Positions 34,648 to 47,308 of a DNA stretch of 64,000 nucleotides are shown here, piece by piece (position 1 is the stretch's first letter; each line of letters starts with the position of its first letter). The translations under genes were made by a program, and so were the position numbers. Below the pieces are notes generated by a model. The model saw nothing but the letters and a program-made list of their open reading frames with translations, was not told the origin of the DNA and did no database searches. The stretch spans positions 43,836,831-43,900,830 of the forward strand of contig OX439132.1 of NCBI GenBank assembly GCA_949318235.1, in the 5' to 3' direction. Origin of the DNA: Ecdyonurus torrentis. Lineage: Eukaryota; Arthropoda; Insecta; Ephemeroptera; Heptageniidae.

Positions 34648-37600
34648 ATGTTTGCTTTTCAATTGACTCTTGACATTTTCATTAATATAATGCACCCTCG
34701 AGCTGAAAATTTAATCCAGAGTAAATACGGCAAACTTTTAGTTGTAAAAATGACGTCGGTCTCTCCTCTACTACCCGTCTTCAATGTGGCTCGATGTCTT
34801 GGACTTCTACCTTTCTCAGAGCTCGAGGGTGCTGGGGTGAAGCTGAGGATGCGACAATCTCGACTTATTCACGTGTTGGGTTTGGCAGGGATCGTGGCCC
34901 TCAGTCTAGCGGCCGGAGTCTGTCTATCGGAGAACGTTCTCAATATTCTCGCCAATTTACAATCTCCCAGTATCTCCTCAGATATCACCGATTTTTTGTT
35001 GAAGTGTTTCAGTATCGTACTTGCGGTCACCATTGTTGTTTTTACTAGAGGGAGCTGTGAATTGTTGACGAAATATTTACGTTACCTCGTCAAGGTATAA
35101 TGAACGCTGAACGCCATATACTGTATATATATATATCAATATTCTCACGTCAAAGTCGAACTACTCTTTACAAAATTTACTCAAAATGAAAGATACTCTT
35201 TTCAAATTCTAAAGTCACTCATATTTCTCTCCGTTAAATTCGTAAAATCACCAAATATATAGATTGTTTATCTTGACTATTTTGAGTGAATTTTATAACA
35301 CTTTGTACAGTTTGATCACTTTGACACCTGAGGAGAAAGATATTCAAAATTCTTGATGTAAATTTTTTATTTTAAAATTTTTATGTGATGAGAGTGACGA
35401 GACCAAAAGGCAAAAACTAAATGCATTATTGGTTGTAACAGATTTGATAGTTTTTTTTTTTTTTTTTTTTTTCCTTGTCTTCTTTTTCATGATATATTTT
35501 TTTATACATTCATCAGACTTACGATTATGATTATGATTGGTGATTATGAATAAGAATAACCAATATAATTATATACTTTAAAGATACAATAAAAACTTAT
35601 AAAAATGGAATTTTTTAGCTGCCGATAAAATGTGTGTAGAGATTAAGATCCACGAGAATATAGGGTCTATTCATTCATGTTAAAGTCGACGCCATGTTGG
35701 ATAACTCAATAACATGGGTGGCATAGGACAAACAATTATTTTGCGAGTTTAAAAACACTATACAATATTTTTGAAAGCATTAATGTTGTAAATATGTTGA
35801 ATTAGTATCTCAAGAATGTGAGAAAAATAACACTAACAAAAAATTAACGGATTTCCCATAGAAAATTGGCTTAAATGAAGTTTGTTCTATGCTGAGCAAT
35901 GTTATGCACTACTCCAGTATGGCCTCCAAGCGCAATAAATATGACGTCATCCGCATACACCCTATATAAGCGCGCGAGCGCGTGTATTAAAATTTATATA
36001 AGATTTAAAAATTCAACCAATTATAAAAAAATATAGAACTTCTGCTATATAATTAATTATCCTTTACATAGGACGATGATATCGTCTAAAAATATGAATA
36101 TCCTGCTTATTTTTAAAGAAATGAATATAATTTATGTTCACCGATGGACAAAAAATCCTATATATTTAGTTATGGTAATATTATAAACTTAAGAAAAAAA
36201 AATGTGGAATTAGATTTAACGGTGAATTCAAAATATAAAAATAATGTGTATGTGTCAGGTTGACGCTGCCCTGATGTCGAGCCCAGGTAACCCACGCCGA
36301 GGTCTGGTGCACGTGGTACTCAGTGGAACAATATGGATAGCTCGTGCTGCTCTCACCATCTGGTTGTTCGAGATGCCTCTCTGTGACATCCTCTTGTTTC
36401 CTCTATGGTTCGTGGTACTCGGAGCAGAGCAGTTGACCGTGGTTCTTTGTCAGGAGCTCGCACGTCGTTACCGTGCCATCAACACGGCTCTGCAGAACAT
36501 GCGACCTCCCAAAACTAAAAACGCGGAGTTCGGAGATAAAAACATAAGACTACAGGAACTACGAGCTGATAAACTACTGGAGACGAAGTTAGCGTGGCTG
36601 GACCCTGTGAAGCAGGACCCGAGCATCACTCTGACTCCGGCACGTGTCGAGTGTCTAAGAGAGGCACACTCGTCCCTCGCTGATGCTTTCCAGGAGCTGA
36701 ACAACAAGTTGGGAGTGTTCTTGCTGATCGACCTAGCGTATCTCTTTATCATGCTGCTTAGTACCTCAATCAGTTTCCTGCAGCATTGCATCATACAGAG
36801 CACCGACCATCGGGGACATACTAACTCTTGTGTCGGATACTCGGTCCTTGCAATGGATGGTCTCGTCAGGATGGCGATCATCACAGTCTCGTGCGGAGCA
36901 GTCGGAGAGGAGGTAACCATTATAAATGAATGAATATTCACAATTATTCAAAAATAATAATAATATTAACTGCCTGGTGAATATATTTACACGAAATAAT
37001 TTGAAAATATAAATATGTGATATTAAAAATTATATTTGCTATTGCTTATATTGATTAATATATTTAGCGTTAAAAGCGTAACAGAGAAATGTATTGAATG
37101 TCAGGGGAGGAGAGGGGGTTCAATTTAAGACAAATTTGTTATAAAAATATAAATAAATAAATATTATAGACATTTAATATAAAGAAAAAAATACATGCAA
37201 TAGTATGATAAGTGCGTAAAGAAATTGACATTTTGACACATCACATATAAATAGACTGCATATACTATTATAATTATATGAATGATATAATGACCACGTT
37301 GAATTAAATTAAATTTTATAAAGCACATAATTAATTTGATATAATTATAAATTCATAAGAACCACTTGGTTACTTCATTCCACAGGCAGAGCGGACTGCT
37401 GAGGCCGCTGCTCGTCTGTTACGTCGCGCTCTAGACTGGGACGCTCTCCGCGAGGTAAGATTGACATTTGACCTCTGAGGTCAACACACATTTGACCTCT
37501 TTGACTTCAGTTGCAGATATTGGGTGCTCAGGTGAGAGCACGGAGAGTCGCCTTCTGGGCGTGTGGTCTCTTCACAGTGGACCGTCCTCTGCTCTTCTCG

Positions 37601-38536
37601 GTGAGTTAATTTCAGTAGTGCAGGTGTAACGTAATAATAATAAGGAACTTTATTAAGGCGTTGTGAGGGTTTGACAGCTCTGTTTTACAAACCCTAAACC
37701 CTTGACCACAACACAACATTATATGTAAACTTTACGTAAGCAAAAAAAGAGATACAGCAATAAAACAACACGTACAATTGTTAATAATCTTGACTTAATA
37801 CATTGCTGATAAATTTTTCAATTTTAGTACAACATTTTTCCATTAACTATGAAAATAATATACTTTTTTTTCTTTTTTTTTTTTTTTTGGCTTATTGAAG
37901 AGGTATTGCATGAAATCTCGCGCTACCGCCATGCTTGAGCAAGTAAATATATTGCAGGTCAAACGTTATACGCGTTAGGTTACGTTTTTCATATAGGTAA
38001 ATTAATGCGTTTCTATAATTTCCTTATTTTTCTCGGTTGTATATTTATTATAAACATCTTATGTCAAACTATATGAAAATCAACAACAGTAGAAGATTGA
38101 CGATGAGTAATAATTGTTATTTTTAAAAATGAAAAAAAATAAAATAAAATAATAATAATAATAAACTCAAGTATATGGTGTCGAAGCGCAGCAATTAGTG
38201 AAATCTTCCAATAACTTAATTATTTATGTATATAACGCATTGTAATATATTGTAATAATTATGGAAAATAAATGAGAAAATCAAGTGTTAATTTTGCTTT
38301 AAATAAATATTGTCTCCAATAGCTGTTTCATATATAAATAAATATTTATCTTTAAATTATAACGAACGATTAATATTCATAATATTATTACACAGAAATG
38401 TGCCGAAATCATTGGTATTTTAAATCATCATATCAATATCAATAATATAGATAGGTCATAATTTAATTTTTGTTTTCAGATTTGTGGAGCTGTGACGTCA
38501 TATCTGTTCATCCTGAGTCAGTTAAATAAATCATGA
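34648..38536 (+). CDS. Gustatory-receptor-family chemoreceptor with divergent terminal motif
   Basis: Second intact receptor of the locus. Exons: 34648-35094, 36259-36912, 37386-37454, 37511-37600, 38480-38536. All junctions are phase 0 and total 1317 nt (438 aa). The start may instead be ATG 34690 or 34750 (404 aa); the latter puts PLLPVFNVARCLGLLPF near the N-terminus, where the family usually has its LxPxxxxxRxLGLxPF-like stretch. Exon 2 encodes transmembrane segments and a long hydrophilic middle loop (about residues 235-305) before LLIDLAYLFIMLLSTSISFL. Exon 4 has the penultimate VAFWACGLFTVDRPLLFS block. The last exon ends SYLFILSQL rather than the TYxxxxxQF signature. It is divergent from the minus-strand receptor. 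Ligand unknown. Confidence 0.87.
35658..35968 (+). mobile_element. MITE family B, copy 2
   Basis: Starts ATATAGGGT and ends CGCATACACCCTATA, with the internal landmarks of the family. It lies in the first intron of the plus-strand receptor gene. Confidence 0.8.
37636..37800 (-). mobile_element. LINE-like 3' end fragment in receptor intron
   Basis: On the minus strand the fragment ends AATAAAGTTCCTTATTATTATTA, resembling the trinucleotide tail of the LINE at 62370-63295. It is short and non-coding and lies in the last intron of the plus-strand receptor gene. Confidence 0.35.
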
Positions 38537-39102
38537 AGATACGTACTTCGTGATTTGTTCTGTAAACCAAAAGTTTTGGCATTGATTAAATTACTTCAAG
38601 TTTCAAATTAGTCAAATCCCTAAGTCTATACGCTCTCGCTATTTTTTTTTTATAGATAAAATAATTATGTGCTTGTAAGTTTTTTTGTATTTTTGTTTTT
38701 TTCTAAAACAGAATAATATAAATTTTGCAGGATGCCTAAGTCACAAGAGGTAATGCTATAATTGCTAATGTCAGCAATTTGATTGCAATAAATTCTGAAT
38801 AAGGGTTGCAATGAAAAATAAACACTCCTTCTTTGACCTCGCTAACCTATATTGTTTCTATGTGACCATTGTGCGATTATGAAAAATAAAAAAACTTTTT
38901 TTTTTTTAATGTATTTATTTTTTATTTCTTTGTTTAGAGGTATATTTGAGGATTTGACCCCAGATCTGTCATCAACAGGTCAAATAAGACTTTCATACAA
39001 TATACAAATTGACAGGACTCTTGACCCAAAGTGACGGTGCTTGATTCCTTTCTTGTTTTTTTGTAACCTTAAAAGTTCAGGGTGCAATACTAAAGACACT
39101 CG

Positions 39103-39285
39103 ACACGTGCCGAGGTGAGAGTGATGCTCGGGTTCTGCTTCACAGGGTCCAGCCACGCTAATTTCGTCGTCCAGCAGTTTATCAGCTCGCAGTTCCTTGT
39201 AGTCTTATGCTCTTTTCTCTTTGAACTCTGCGTGTTTAGTTTTGGGAGGTCACATTCTCTGCAGCGCGGTGTTTGCATATTGTTG
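39103..39285 (-). pseudogene. Inverted partial copy of receptor exon 2
   Basis: The reverse complement matches 36476-36656 of the plus-strand receptor at about 85 % by eye, including KLAWLDPVKQ, PSITLT and ARVECL. It diverges abruptly after GAGTGTC. Frameshifts and a stop (TGA after the CTGCAGAGAA block) prevent coding. There are no flanking exons, so it is a fragmentary inverted duplication. Confidence 0.85.
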
Positions 39286-39743
39286 GAAAGCCCGTTGGCT
39301 GCTGATCACAGATCCGCAGTTAAATCCCCAAACTACGCCTGAATAAAGATGTCAGTAATAAGGGGAGGGGGGGGGGGGGGGGCTAAAGAAATAATGTAAT
39401 TTTACATAATTAGCTGAGGACTATAGCAGGTCAATGAAATAATTTCAGTTTTGGTTTATAATTTCAACGCATTTATTACTTATTTTGCAGACTTTTGCAT
39501 TACCTGTTGAACTAAGAAACCTGCGGTGCAAATGTGTGTAAACAGAATGCCAATACTATACTGCTTATAGGAAATAATGCTCAGATCTATGTCGCTCCTT
39601 TAAGTTATTGTTGTTAATTAAATTATTTTAGAAATTATCTAGATCATAATCATTAATTAATCAATCTTTATACCTGCATTAAAATCATTTTAAGTAAGTT
39701 TTAGGATATATATTTTTTTTTTTAATATTTTTTATAATTAATT

Positions 39744-40038
39744 TATGGGGCGTGTGCGCATGACGTCATTCTGAATGCTTTTCGATGCTCTTCTTTAGCA
39801 ACGAATAACATTACTCAGCATAGGACAAACGTAGTATATGGCTATTTTTTTGGTTATCTATTATTTTCCTTGCATATACTTGAAAAACTAATTCAACCTG
39901 TTAACAACATCAATGCTCTCAAAAATACTGCGAAGTATTTTTAAACTGGTAAAATGTGTCATTTTCCCATACTTAATTGCCAATGTTATTTAGCGCTCAC
40001 TTATGGCGTCGACTTTAACATGAATGAAACCACCCTAT
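39744..40038 (-). mobile_element. MITE family B, copy 3 (inverted)
   Basis: Inverted copy starting near GGGGCGTGTGCGCATGACGTC and ending AACATGAATGAAACCACCCTAT, with the internal CTCAGCATAGGACAAA and ATCAATGCTCTC landmarks. Confidence 0.8.
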
Positions 40039-40280
40039 AGATTCATCTAGTTTATATAACTGTAATTAAAAATTCGTTTTCTGTTTCTATTATTTTAAAA
40101 TATTCGTTATTTGCGTATACAGGAAAATAGCAGTCTATTTTAAAATAAGCGTAAACTTGATTCGTATTTTTGTTTCTTTGGTAAGCTGCGAGCTCTATAT
40201 TGATTTATTCGTATGTTTTGTTTATTTTACGTAGAAAGTAATCCAGTTATGAAATGAAATAAAAACACATTTTAAATATT

Positions 40281-41133
40281 AAAATAACAATTTTTTTATT
40301 GCTTGGAGCACAATCATGTATTCCCACACAAAATTTTTAATAATTCACTACTTGCAATAGAATTTCTGTCATTATTAGCAAACATTGTGATCAAATGATT
40401 TTCTCTATACAAAAAACATAATTATTTAACAATGAAAAAATTATAATGCAAATCGAAAGTAACAATTAAACACTCAAAAAAATCAACACAAAAGTCTCAT
40501 GATAAATACAACAATTAAAATATAATTTAACAAGAGATTCTAAGAAACAAGGCACATTAATCTTACACTCAAGTCTTGACTATAGCTACACTATTAAATC
40601 ACATGTGATGGGGGAGGTATAATATCTGTAGGCATAATAAATATTAATGTACAATCATGTTATGCAGTGTGTTATTTATATTAACTATAAGGCAAGCCTT
40701 TGGCAAATTATAATTAGCTTCACATAAATATATAATTATAACAGTTGATTTTATACAAGATTAAATTATTTTTTCTAAGTATTGGAATTACATATTTATA
40801 ATGATGATAAACATCACCTTGCACAATATGCAAATAAATTAAGTAGTTTTAACAAATGATTATGGAAAGTTAATTTCAAAACAGTACAAATGCAAAATAC
40901 AAACATTATTAATACATAAAAAAAAAAAAAAAACTCCACTCTAAAAATCAATAACAATGATCGATGAACACAAAAATTATGAGCATCTAATGGAGGTTAT
41001 CGGTGCAACAACAAAAAATCAGCGACGATGCATTACAGTAGCTTTCTTGAGAATAACATTGAAAAAAAAAAGTGACGGAAAGAGGGTTCTGCAATGCTAA
41101 AGGATGGTAAATTAGAAGTTTTGTTTTGTTTTT

Positions 41134-41164
<31 letters not shown>

Positions 41165-41268
41165 CCGCACCGCTAATTTTCCCGTACGATTAGGTATCGT
41201 ACGTTATACCGATAAACCCCATTGACTAATACTAAACATAATCCAATGTTAAGGTCACGGTCACGCAG
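40281..41268 (-). other. Probable 3' UTR of the SLC25A19 gene
   Basis: Non-coding sequence downstream of the carrier stop codon, AT-rich with a CT run at 41139-41164. An AATAAA signal on the minus strand lies at about 40296-40301. The UTR length is inferred; nearer signals may be used. Confidence 0.35.
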
Positions 41269-44140
41269 TCACGCCACAGCTCGCATCAGTTTGCATACGT
41301 GTTCATAAGCCGCTAACTGGAGGCCAGTACTCGCCGCGGCTTTCAGCAGACTTGGTCCCAGTCCCTTAAACAATCCCGGGACTCCCTCTTTGTACCACGT
41401 GCGACGTAGTACGTGAGTGAGGCCGCGGAACTCAACCACCTGTAAATAAAAGTCACAACACGACGACGTCTTAATACAAATGTCATCAAATCAACAGACC
41501 AAGTTACATAGAAATCTTAAATATAGGTATGGTAATAAACTATCGGCAGATCGGGGTATTTAATGTCATGTGTTTTAAGAAAATCCACGAAAAAAAAAAC
41601 TTTTTTTTTTTTTTTTTTTTTTTTGTATAGATTTTATGTTATACAAAATATTTTTTCCTTCTTTTATTTAACAATTTTTCTTGTTTATAGCACGTAATTT
41701 TCCATAAATTAAAATTACATTTGCAATTTTACTCTGAAACCTAATTAATTTAATTTATATTAAAAATAAGAACTAACGTGAAATCAAAGTTTTTCTACGT
41801 CACTCAGCTCAATTCTGATAGTAAATTTTACCATTCAAAAACCACGCTGAATTTCAAGGTTTATTCTAATAAGAAATACGGCAGTCAGTACTAACCTCTC
41901 CAAATCCTTGCCTTGCACGCTCGAAGCCCCTCACTTGCAGTCTTTTCTTTGCAAGGTCAAGAGGGTAGACGAGGGTCTTGGCGCACACGCCAGCGAGCGC
42001 TCCACACGTGAAGTGAGCACCAGGCACGCTCGGGACTGCAACACAAAACACGTCAAGCCACTTGTTAGCATATCTCATTGTGATAACATATTTTATCATT
42101 TAAATTTAGCAAATGTTTTTCTCATAAAAATAGCACTAAAAATATAAAGCAAGTTTTTGAATAGTTTAATAAACTATCTCGAAAAAAAAAAAATCGTAAC
42201 GCATTACCGGCATTACGTGACGTATACATTGGGCATTTTTACAGCCAGGAATTAAATAAAAGGCATTAGAAATGTTTACAACAAAATCAACTAACAAATC
42301 ACAGCGTCGTTGTATATGGATCACAATAGAAGCTGAATGTGAATAAACATGTAAAAACGCTCAAATTACGCAGTGATAATAAATTCTGCGCTTTGAAAAA
42401 TAGAATAAAGGCAACACGCGACGATGCGAAAAATTCATATAATTTTGTGATGATATTTGCACTCTCACCTGTTTTCTCCCATATGTCAGAGAAGGCACGG
42501 TAGAAAGCAAAAACGGCGCCAATCTGAGGCGCCACTAGTAACATGGAGGGCAGAAGGCCTCGGTACAACGCGAGAAATCCCTCCAGTCTGACCAAGCCGT
42601 ACAGTCCGTGCATCATCCCGCGGTAAATCTGCCGAGGACATAAGAAAAGTAAATACCTCAAGTGAGTGAAGTGACGTGGAGCTTACCTTGGGCTCTGCTT
42701 GAGCGACGAGGCGAGTCCTCACTACGTCAAGCGGGTGAGAGGCGAGGGAGGCCGCACATCCCGCAGCAGAGCCGCACAGGAAGTGGATGGCCGGCTCCTT
42801 GACGTCATAGCGATGTTTAGCTACGTGCCGTGTCAACGCCTCGAAAGTGTAAAACTGAAAATATTTCGCAGACTGTCAACAATTTCATTTCTATGTTACA
42901 ATCAATTCTAAGATAAATGTGTATCTGATAAGGTAGCCTTTCTCAATGCAACATGTTTGAAGTTTAACTTAAAGATTTTTGACGAGTCTTTACCATTAAT
43001 TATCCTCAGTATCTGTATAATGTACACCGAATGAAAAATTTAGAATTTGTGATATCAAACACTACGATTTTTGTGCTATATACTTATACACAAATTACTT
43101 AAAGGAATAGACCAGAGAAAATCATAAGCATTTATATCACAAAACACTTGATGGGATTTACATAAATAACTTTAGTTTCTCTCAAAACCCAATAGTAGCC
43201 CCGTAGCAGTGATCAGAAAATTCGATTTATGCAACTCGCACAACATTTTCATACTAATTTTTGCATGTTTCTGACGTCATAAACATGAATTTTCACGCAA
43301 ATTGCATACTTTACAGTATTTGCACGCTCTCTCGTGAGGCTACATTAACATTTTGACAAAAATTGTCAACAGTTTTGAAGATCCCATTTCGTGTTTATTC
43401 ATTATAAAGCTCATGTTGTTTTATGTGGTCTATGGCTTTAATGACATATAACGATTACGCTCCAAGTTAGAGATGGATGAATGTTACATACCTGAGAAGC
43501 ACCGTAGATTAGCGAGAGTCCCTGTGCAGGTACATGTCCCTTCCAGAGTGCCTTCAGTCCCTCCTCGGTGACCACGGAGCGTGTGGCCTGCAGCAGACCA
43601 CGGTACTTGGCGCTCGCTGCTTGGGCAGCCAAGCCATGTACCGGCTCCAACTGGAGCTGAAATTGTAAAGAACAATCAGCAAAATTAGTACTTGCAATAA
43701 TATAATGAACCTTCTACTCCCTGCCTCTGTTAGTCTATAACAATAATTACAAATCAATCAGGTAACACTAAATATTTATTTAATTAAGCGTTGAAATTGA
43801 AACGTATAAACTAAACATACATGTCATATAAATGTATCTAGAAGGAAGGTAGGAATGTTATAGTCGAATCGAATCACATTTAAATATTCAACTTAGCGAC
43901 GAAATAAGATGCTCAATCAATTATAGACGCAGGTTAAAGTTGACTCAATGAACTGATTTCATTGCTATATAGGAAAGTATAATGACTTGTCAAGACCTGA
44001 TAATTCCTTACCTGGAACCTAATTTTGAGAACATCAAGAGGCTGACATGCTCCTCGTGTAAGTGCTCCACTCGCGGCCCCCGCCGCCCCTAACTGCGAGT
44101 CACTGAGTGGCTTCTTCTCCTCGGGCTTGTAGCCCACCAT
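41269..44140 (-). CDS. SLC25A19: Mitochondrial thiamine pyrophosphate carrier (SLC25 family)
   Basis: Inner-membrane carrier that imports thiamine pyrophosphate into mitochondria. Exons in coding order: 44140-44012, 43656-43492, 42854-42687, 42628-42469, 42035-41896, 41439-41269. The total is 933 nt and 310 aa (human SLC25A19 is 320 aa), phase-consistent. The three SLC25 repeats each carry the carrier signature PxDxx[KR]: QPLDVLK (33-39), HPLDVVR (138-144) and YPLDLAK (231-237). The second halves of the repeats include [26 protein letters not shown] and [15 protein letters not shown]. The N-terminus MVGYKPEEK and the KIRFQ after signature 1 match the SLC25A19 subgroup rather than other carriers. 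An acceptor (TTCCAG, exon from 44161) lies just before the ATG, so there is an untranslated first exon further upstream. Introns hold MITE family A copy 4 and long T runs. Confidence 0.93.
43099..43441 (+). mobile_element. MITE family A, copy 4
   Basis: The best-preserved copy: TTAA at both edges (43099-43102, 43438-43441), terminal AGGAATAGACC and GGTCTATGGCT. It is in the second coding-region intron of SLC25A19. Confidence 0.88.
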
Positions 44141-44257
44141 CGACTGATGTCCTCAGCACTTCTGGAACAAAACAGTATTTGGTTCTCAATTACGTGAGGA
44201 TACAAGCATGGGCAAATATGAACTATATTATTGTTTTAGAATCAGCAAAATTTCACA

Positions 44258-45115
44258 CGGAAAGTTCTAATGATACGAAAAATTTATACTGTATTTATGT
44301 CATTATCTAGCATAAATTATGCTAAACTAGATCAAACATAAATATTTATGCTGTACAAAAACATGAAATGCTTTGTACTATAGTTATTGTTATTATGAAG
44401 CATAGTATACATGTATGCCAAAATAAAATCTTTCCCGTCTAAAGCTGCATCCGGGGTGCTAAACCAATTGGAGAGCTTGTTATAAACGTGCCATCCAATC
44501 ACAGTTGACTTTATATAGTTATAATTACGCTGCATCCGCGCTCGAAGTAGTTTTGGAATAAGTGTACATTATGCTGTATTAATCAAATTGTACTGAAAAT
44601 GAATTAGGATAATTATTACGTATTTATTTTTGTCCGCGTATATAACATAATTTACGCTATTGCATATAACTATATATTATAGCATAATTAATTGTGTTAC
44701 TCCAATTTAGCAACATTTATGCTATAATGATATAAATACAGCATAAATTACGTAATTTTGTTTCCGTAAATAAATATAACGTAATTATTTGCTTGTACTA
44801 ACATGCTGAATTAATAAATCCTGCAATATTATGTTGTACAGCATAATTATTTAGTTGACTGTATCTACATTATGCTGTAACAAAATAACTATTACGCTAC
44901 ACGGAAAGAATAAATTATGTAATTTATGCTGCATTTATGTTATTTTAGCATAAATGTTGCTAAATTAGTACAACAAATAATTATGCTATAGAATACCATA
45001 TTTATGCTATAACATAATTATGAAGATAATTAGCATATAGGTTATGCTGTATTGAACGAATTGTACTTATAAAATGACCTAGCATAATTATTACGTATTA
45101 ATTTTTGTCCCTGTT
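44258..45115. mobile_element. Cluster of AT-rich MITE family G copies
   Basis: Degenerate units of about 200-380 bp begin near ACGGAAA followed by TAATTTATGCTG.ATTTATG and end TAATTATTACGTATTTATTTTTGTCC, so the ends are inverted repeats. Copies run head to tail here (about 44258-44640, 44640-44898, 44899-45115). Further copies lie at 45774-45965, about 47510-47740 and about 62061-62270. The core words GCATAAAT and GCATAATTAT occur many times. Confidence 0.6.
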
Positions 45116-45773
45116 GGGAACATAGTCTCAATACAATATTACATAATTTACGGTTTACTGTGAATAAACGTAATACCGAGACGAATTTTAATTGCATAAT
45201 AAAAGTTTATTTAATTCCTGCGTGAATATTATTAAGAACAAAGTTTATGAGGCAATAAAAGTTACATTAAAACATTTATTTGTCATAGAAGTTATAAAAT
45301 AGGTATAATATGTATTACGGGATGAAAGTATCAGTTTACATTAGCACGTGTAAATATATCTGTCGTGTAATTAAGACGACGCGAAGGGCACCTTGTCGCC
45401 CGCTGTCAACGTCGGTAAGTAAGTACGTAAAATAACAAGTTTTCCATTACACTGGCACATTAACTTCATTACGTTATATAGTAAGACATTACATTGAAAT
45501 TGCAGCAGTAGCCATAACGATGTTACTGCGATAAGAGAGGCATTTGCAAAAACACAATTTTTTTTTATTTTTTTTATTATTTTTTTTTTAGGTTCTTCTT
45601 TACAGTTATAAAACTTTTGGCATAATATTAATGTGGGTGGAGAAAGAATAAAATCATCAGAAATAAGAAAATAATCGATACAATAAAAAAATCGATTACT
45701 TTGTGTTGATTAATTCATTGATTTATATAAAAAGTAACGAAATAAATCAACCCTTTTATTATAAACTTATAGA

Positions 45774-45965
45774 TGTGCGGAAATAAGAAATTACGTAATT
45801 TATGCTATATTTATGTCATCATATAGAATAATTGGAACTGCATAAATAATTATGCTATGTAACACAGTTTAATTATGCAGTATTAGCATAAATTATTGTG
45901 CAATGAATAAATAGTGCTGAAAATATGAGCTAGAGCATAATTATTACGTCTTTATTTTTTTCCCG
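45774..45965. mobile_element. MITE family G, separate copy
   Basis: It starts GCGGAAATAAGAAATTACGT and ends TTATTACGTCTTTATTTTTTTCCCG, which are inverted complements, with the TTATGCTATATTTATGTCAT core. Confidence 0.6.
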
Positions 45966-46087
45966 AGTCGAATTCAATGTAAATTAACTTAATTATCTCT
46001 TTCTTTTTCATCTTGTTTATAAACATAAACATATATGCCGAGCTCCTACTGGAGCTATAAAGGTACACGGGAAAACAATCATAAATT

Positions 46088-46201
46088 ACAATGTACACTT
46101 CTCCCGAATAAAACTGACCGAAGCGTTAATCTCTCCAAATGTTAAATATAATGGAGAAACTTTAACGCAAGCGGTCAGATTTATTCGGGAGGAGTGTACC
46201 G
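46088..46201. repeat. Fold-back element with 28-bp arms
   Basis: The left arm GTACACTTCTCCCGAATAAA and right arm TTTATTCGGGAGGAGTGTAC, each extended by a CTGACCG complement, flank a centre of about 50 bp. No second copy seen. Confidence 0.65.
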
Positions 46202-46527
46202 CAAGGAAATAAAAACATTTCACAACTATATATAGACTGAAATGCATCATTAAAATTGTAAGTTATTCATTTCATTTCGGTACAACATAATGCCGATAAT
46301 GCGCTTCTAATGCTTCTAAACAGCGTCATACACTGCTGTTGGGCGTATGATTCATACTTGCAGTAGGATAATTATATCTTTAGCAGTGCAAAGTAACTTT
46401 GCTGTATAGAATAACTGAGTCTCTTACCGTGTAGAGATGAAAGTTACATAATAACACTTTAAGGATTAACCTCAATAGACGTGATGGAACTTTTGTTATT
46501 ATTATTATTTTTAGCATAAGTTTGTAT

Positions 46528-46692
46528 TCCCTTCAATAGTATGAGTACTAAATTTCAAATCAATGTGTCCATCGGTGATATAGGAAAAAATAACATGGGA
46601 AACATTGGACGCCCTATGCTCACCATGCAATTTTTCCCACATAACCGATGGACAAATCGATTTGAAATTTGGTACACATGCTATTGAAGGCA
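46528..46692. repeat. Fold-back element
   Basis: The left end CCTTCAATAGTATGAGTAC and right end GTACACATGCTATTGAAGG, with inner AAATTTCAAATC and GATTTGAAATTT, form arms of about 70 bp around a short centre. Non-coding MITE-like element. Confidence 0.7.
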
Positions 46693-46974
46693 ATATAAAC
46701 TGATGCTGAAGATTATAAAAATATATATATCGAATAAAAAACAAAGAAGTCACGTCTGATGAGGCTAATCCTTAATATAAAGTGGTGAGGTAATGACAGA
46801 GGCGTTCACTATTATTACCGCAGTTTATTATTTAAAATTTTAACCGTATAATTAATATTTGTGACACAATTTTAAAATTGTTTGCTATAAGTTAATATAC
46901 TTTCTCGTTATGTTATAATACAACTTGTTAACAATTAGTTTACGTAAGTCCCGATGAGGAAGTGATTATATTTT

Positions 46975-47165
46975 ACTATACGTCGAGTTGGTGCGAGGCC
47001 AGAGAGATGCCAAGGCCACACGGCACTCCATAGGTGTACCATAGGATAGGTGTACCTGCATATATCGGCACCTTGCTAGCTCTACCTCCTGTAACTGCCC
47101 TGGCGCTGCCCTGTGTGCCGCATGCCTCTATCTCTCGCGATCGACCCGCGAGCAATGACCCCTAA
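46975..47165 (-). promoter_or_regulatory. GC-rich block, possible SLC25A19 promoter
   Basis: An isolated GC- and CpG-richer stretch in otherwise AT-rich DNA, 2.8 kb upstream of the carrier's first coding exon. The carrier has an acceptor just before its ATG and so needs a distant untranslated exon, for which this is a candidate. Not confirmed. Confidence 0.25.
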
Positions 47166-47273
47166 CTAACTAACGTATACATAATCATTTTATGTAAACA
47201 ACTAAATAATATTTTAAAAATTATGATTTTGCCAGTCTATTCACAGTTATTGGTAGGTGGTCTACAGTATAGC

Positions 47274-47275
<2 letters not shown>

Positions 47276-47305
<30 letters not shown>
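47276..47305. repeat. (TA)n microsatellite
   Basis: A run of about 14 TA units. Confidence 0.9.

Positions 47306-47308
<3 letters not shown>

Larger units (their letters stand above)
38537..40280. other. Intergenic region between receptor and carrier genes
   Basis: No gene apart from the inverted pseudo-exon and the family B element. A G run (39362-39381) and AT-rich sequence fill the rest. Confidence 0.6.

Noticed and set aside
36468..36941. 157-codon minus-strand frame
   Set aside because: It is the antisense shadow of receptor exon 2.
44332..45115. Regularly repeated words as a CRISPR array
   Set aside because: This is a eukaryotic genome, the units are degenerate with inverted ends, and there is no uniform repeat-spacer pattern.
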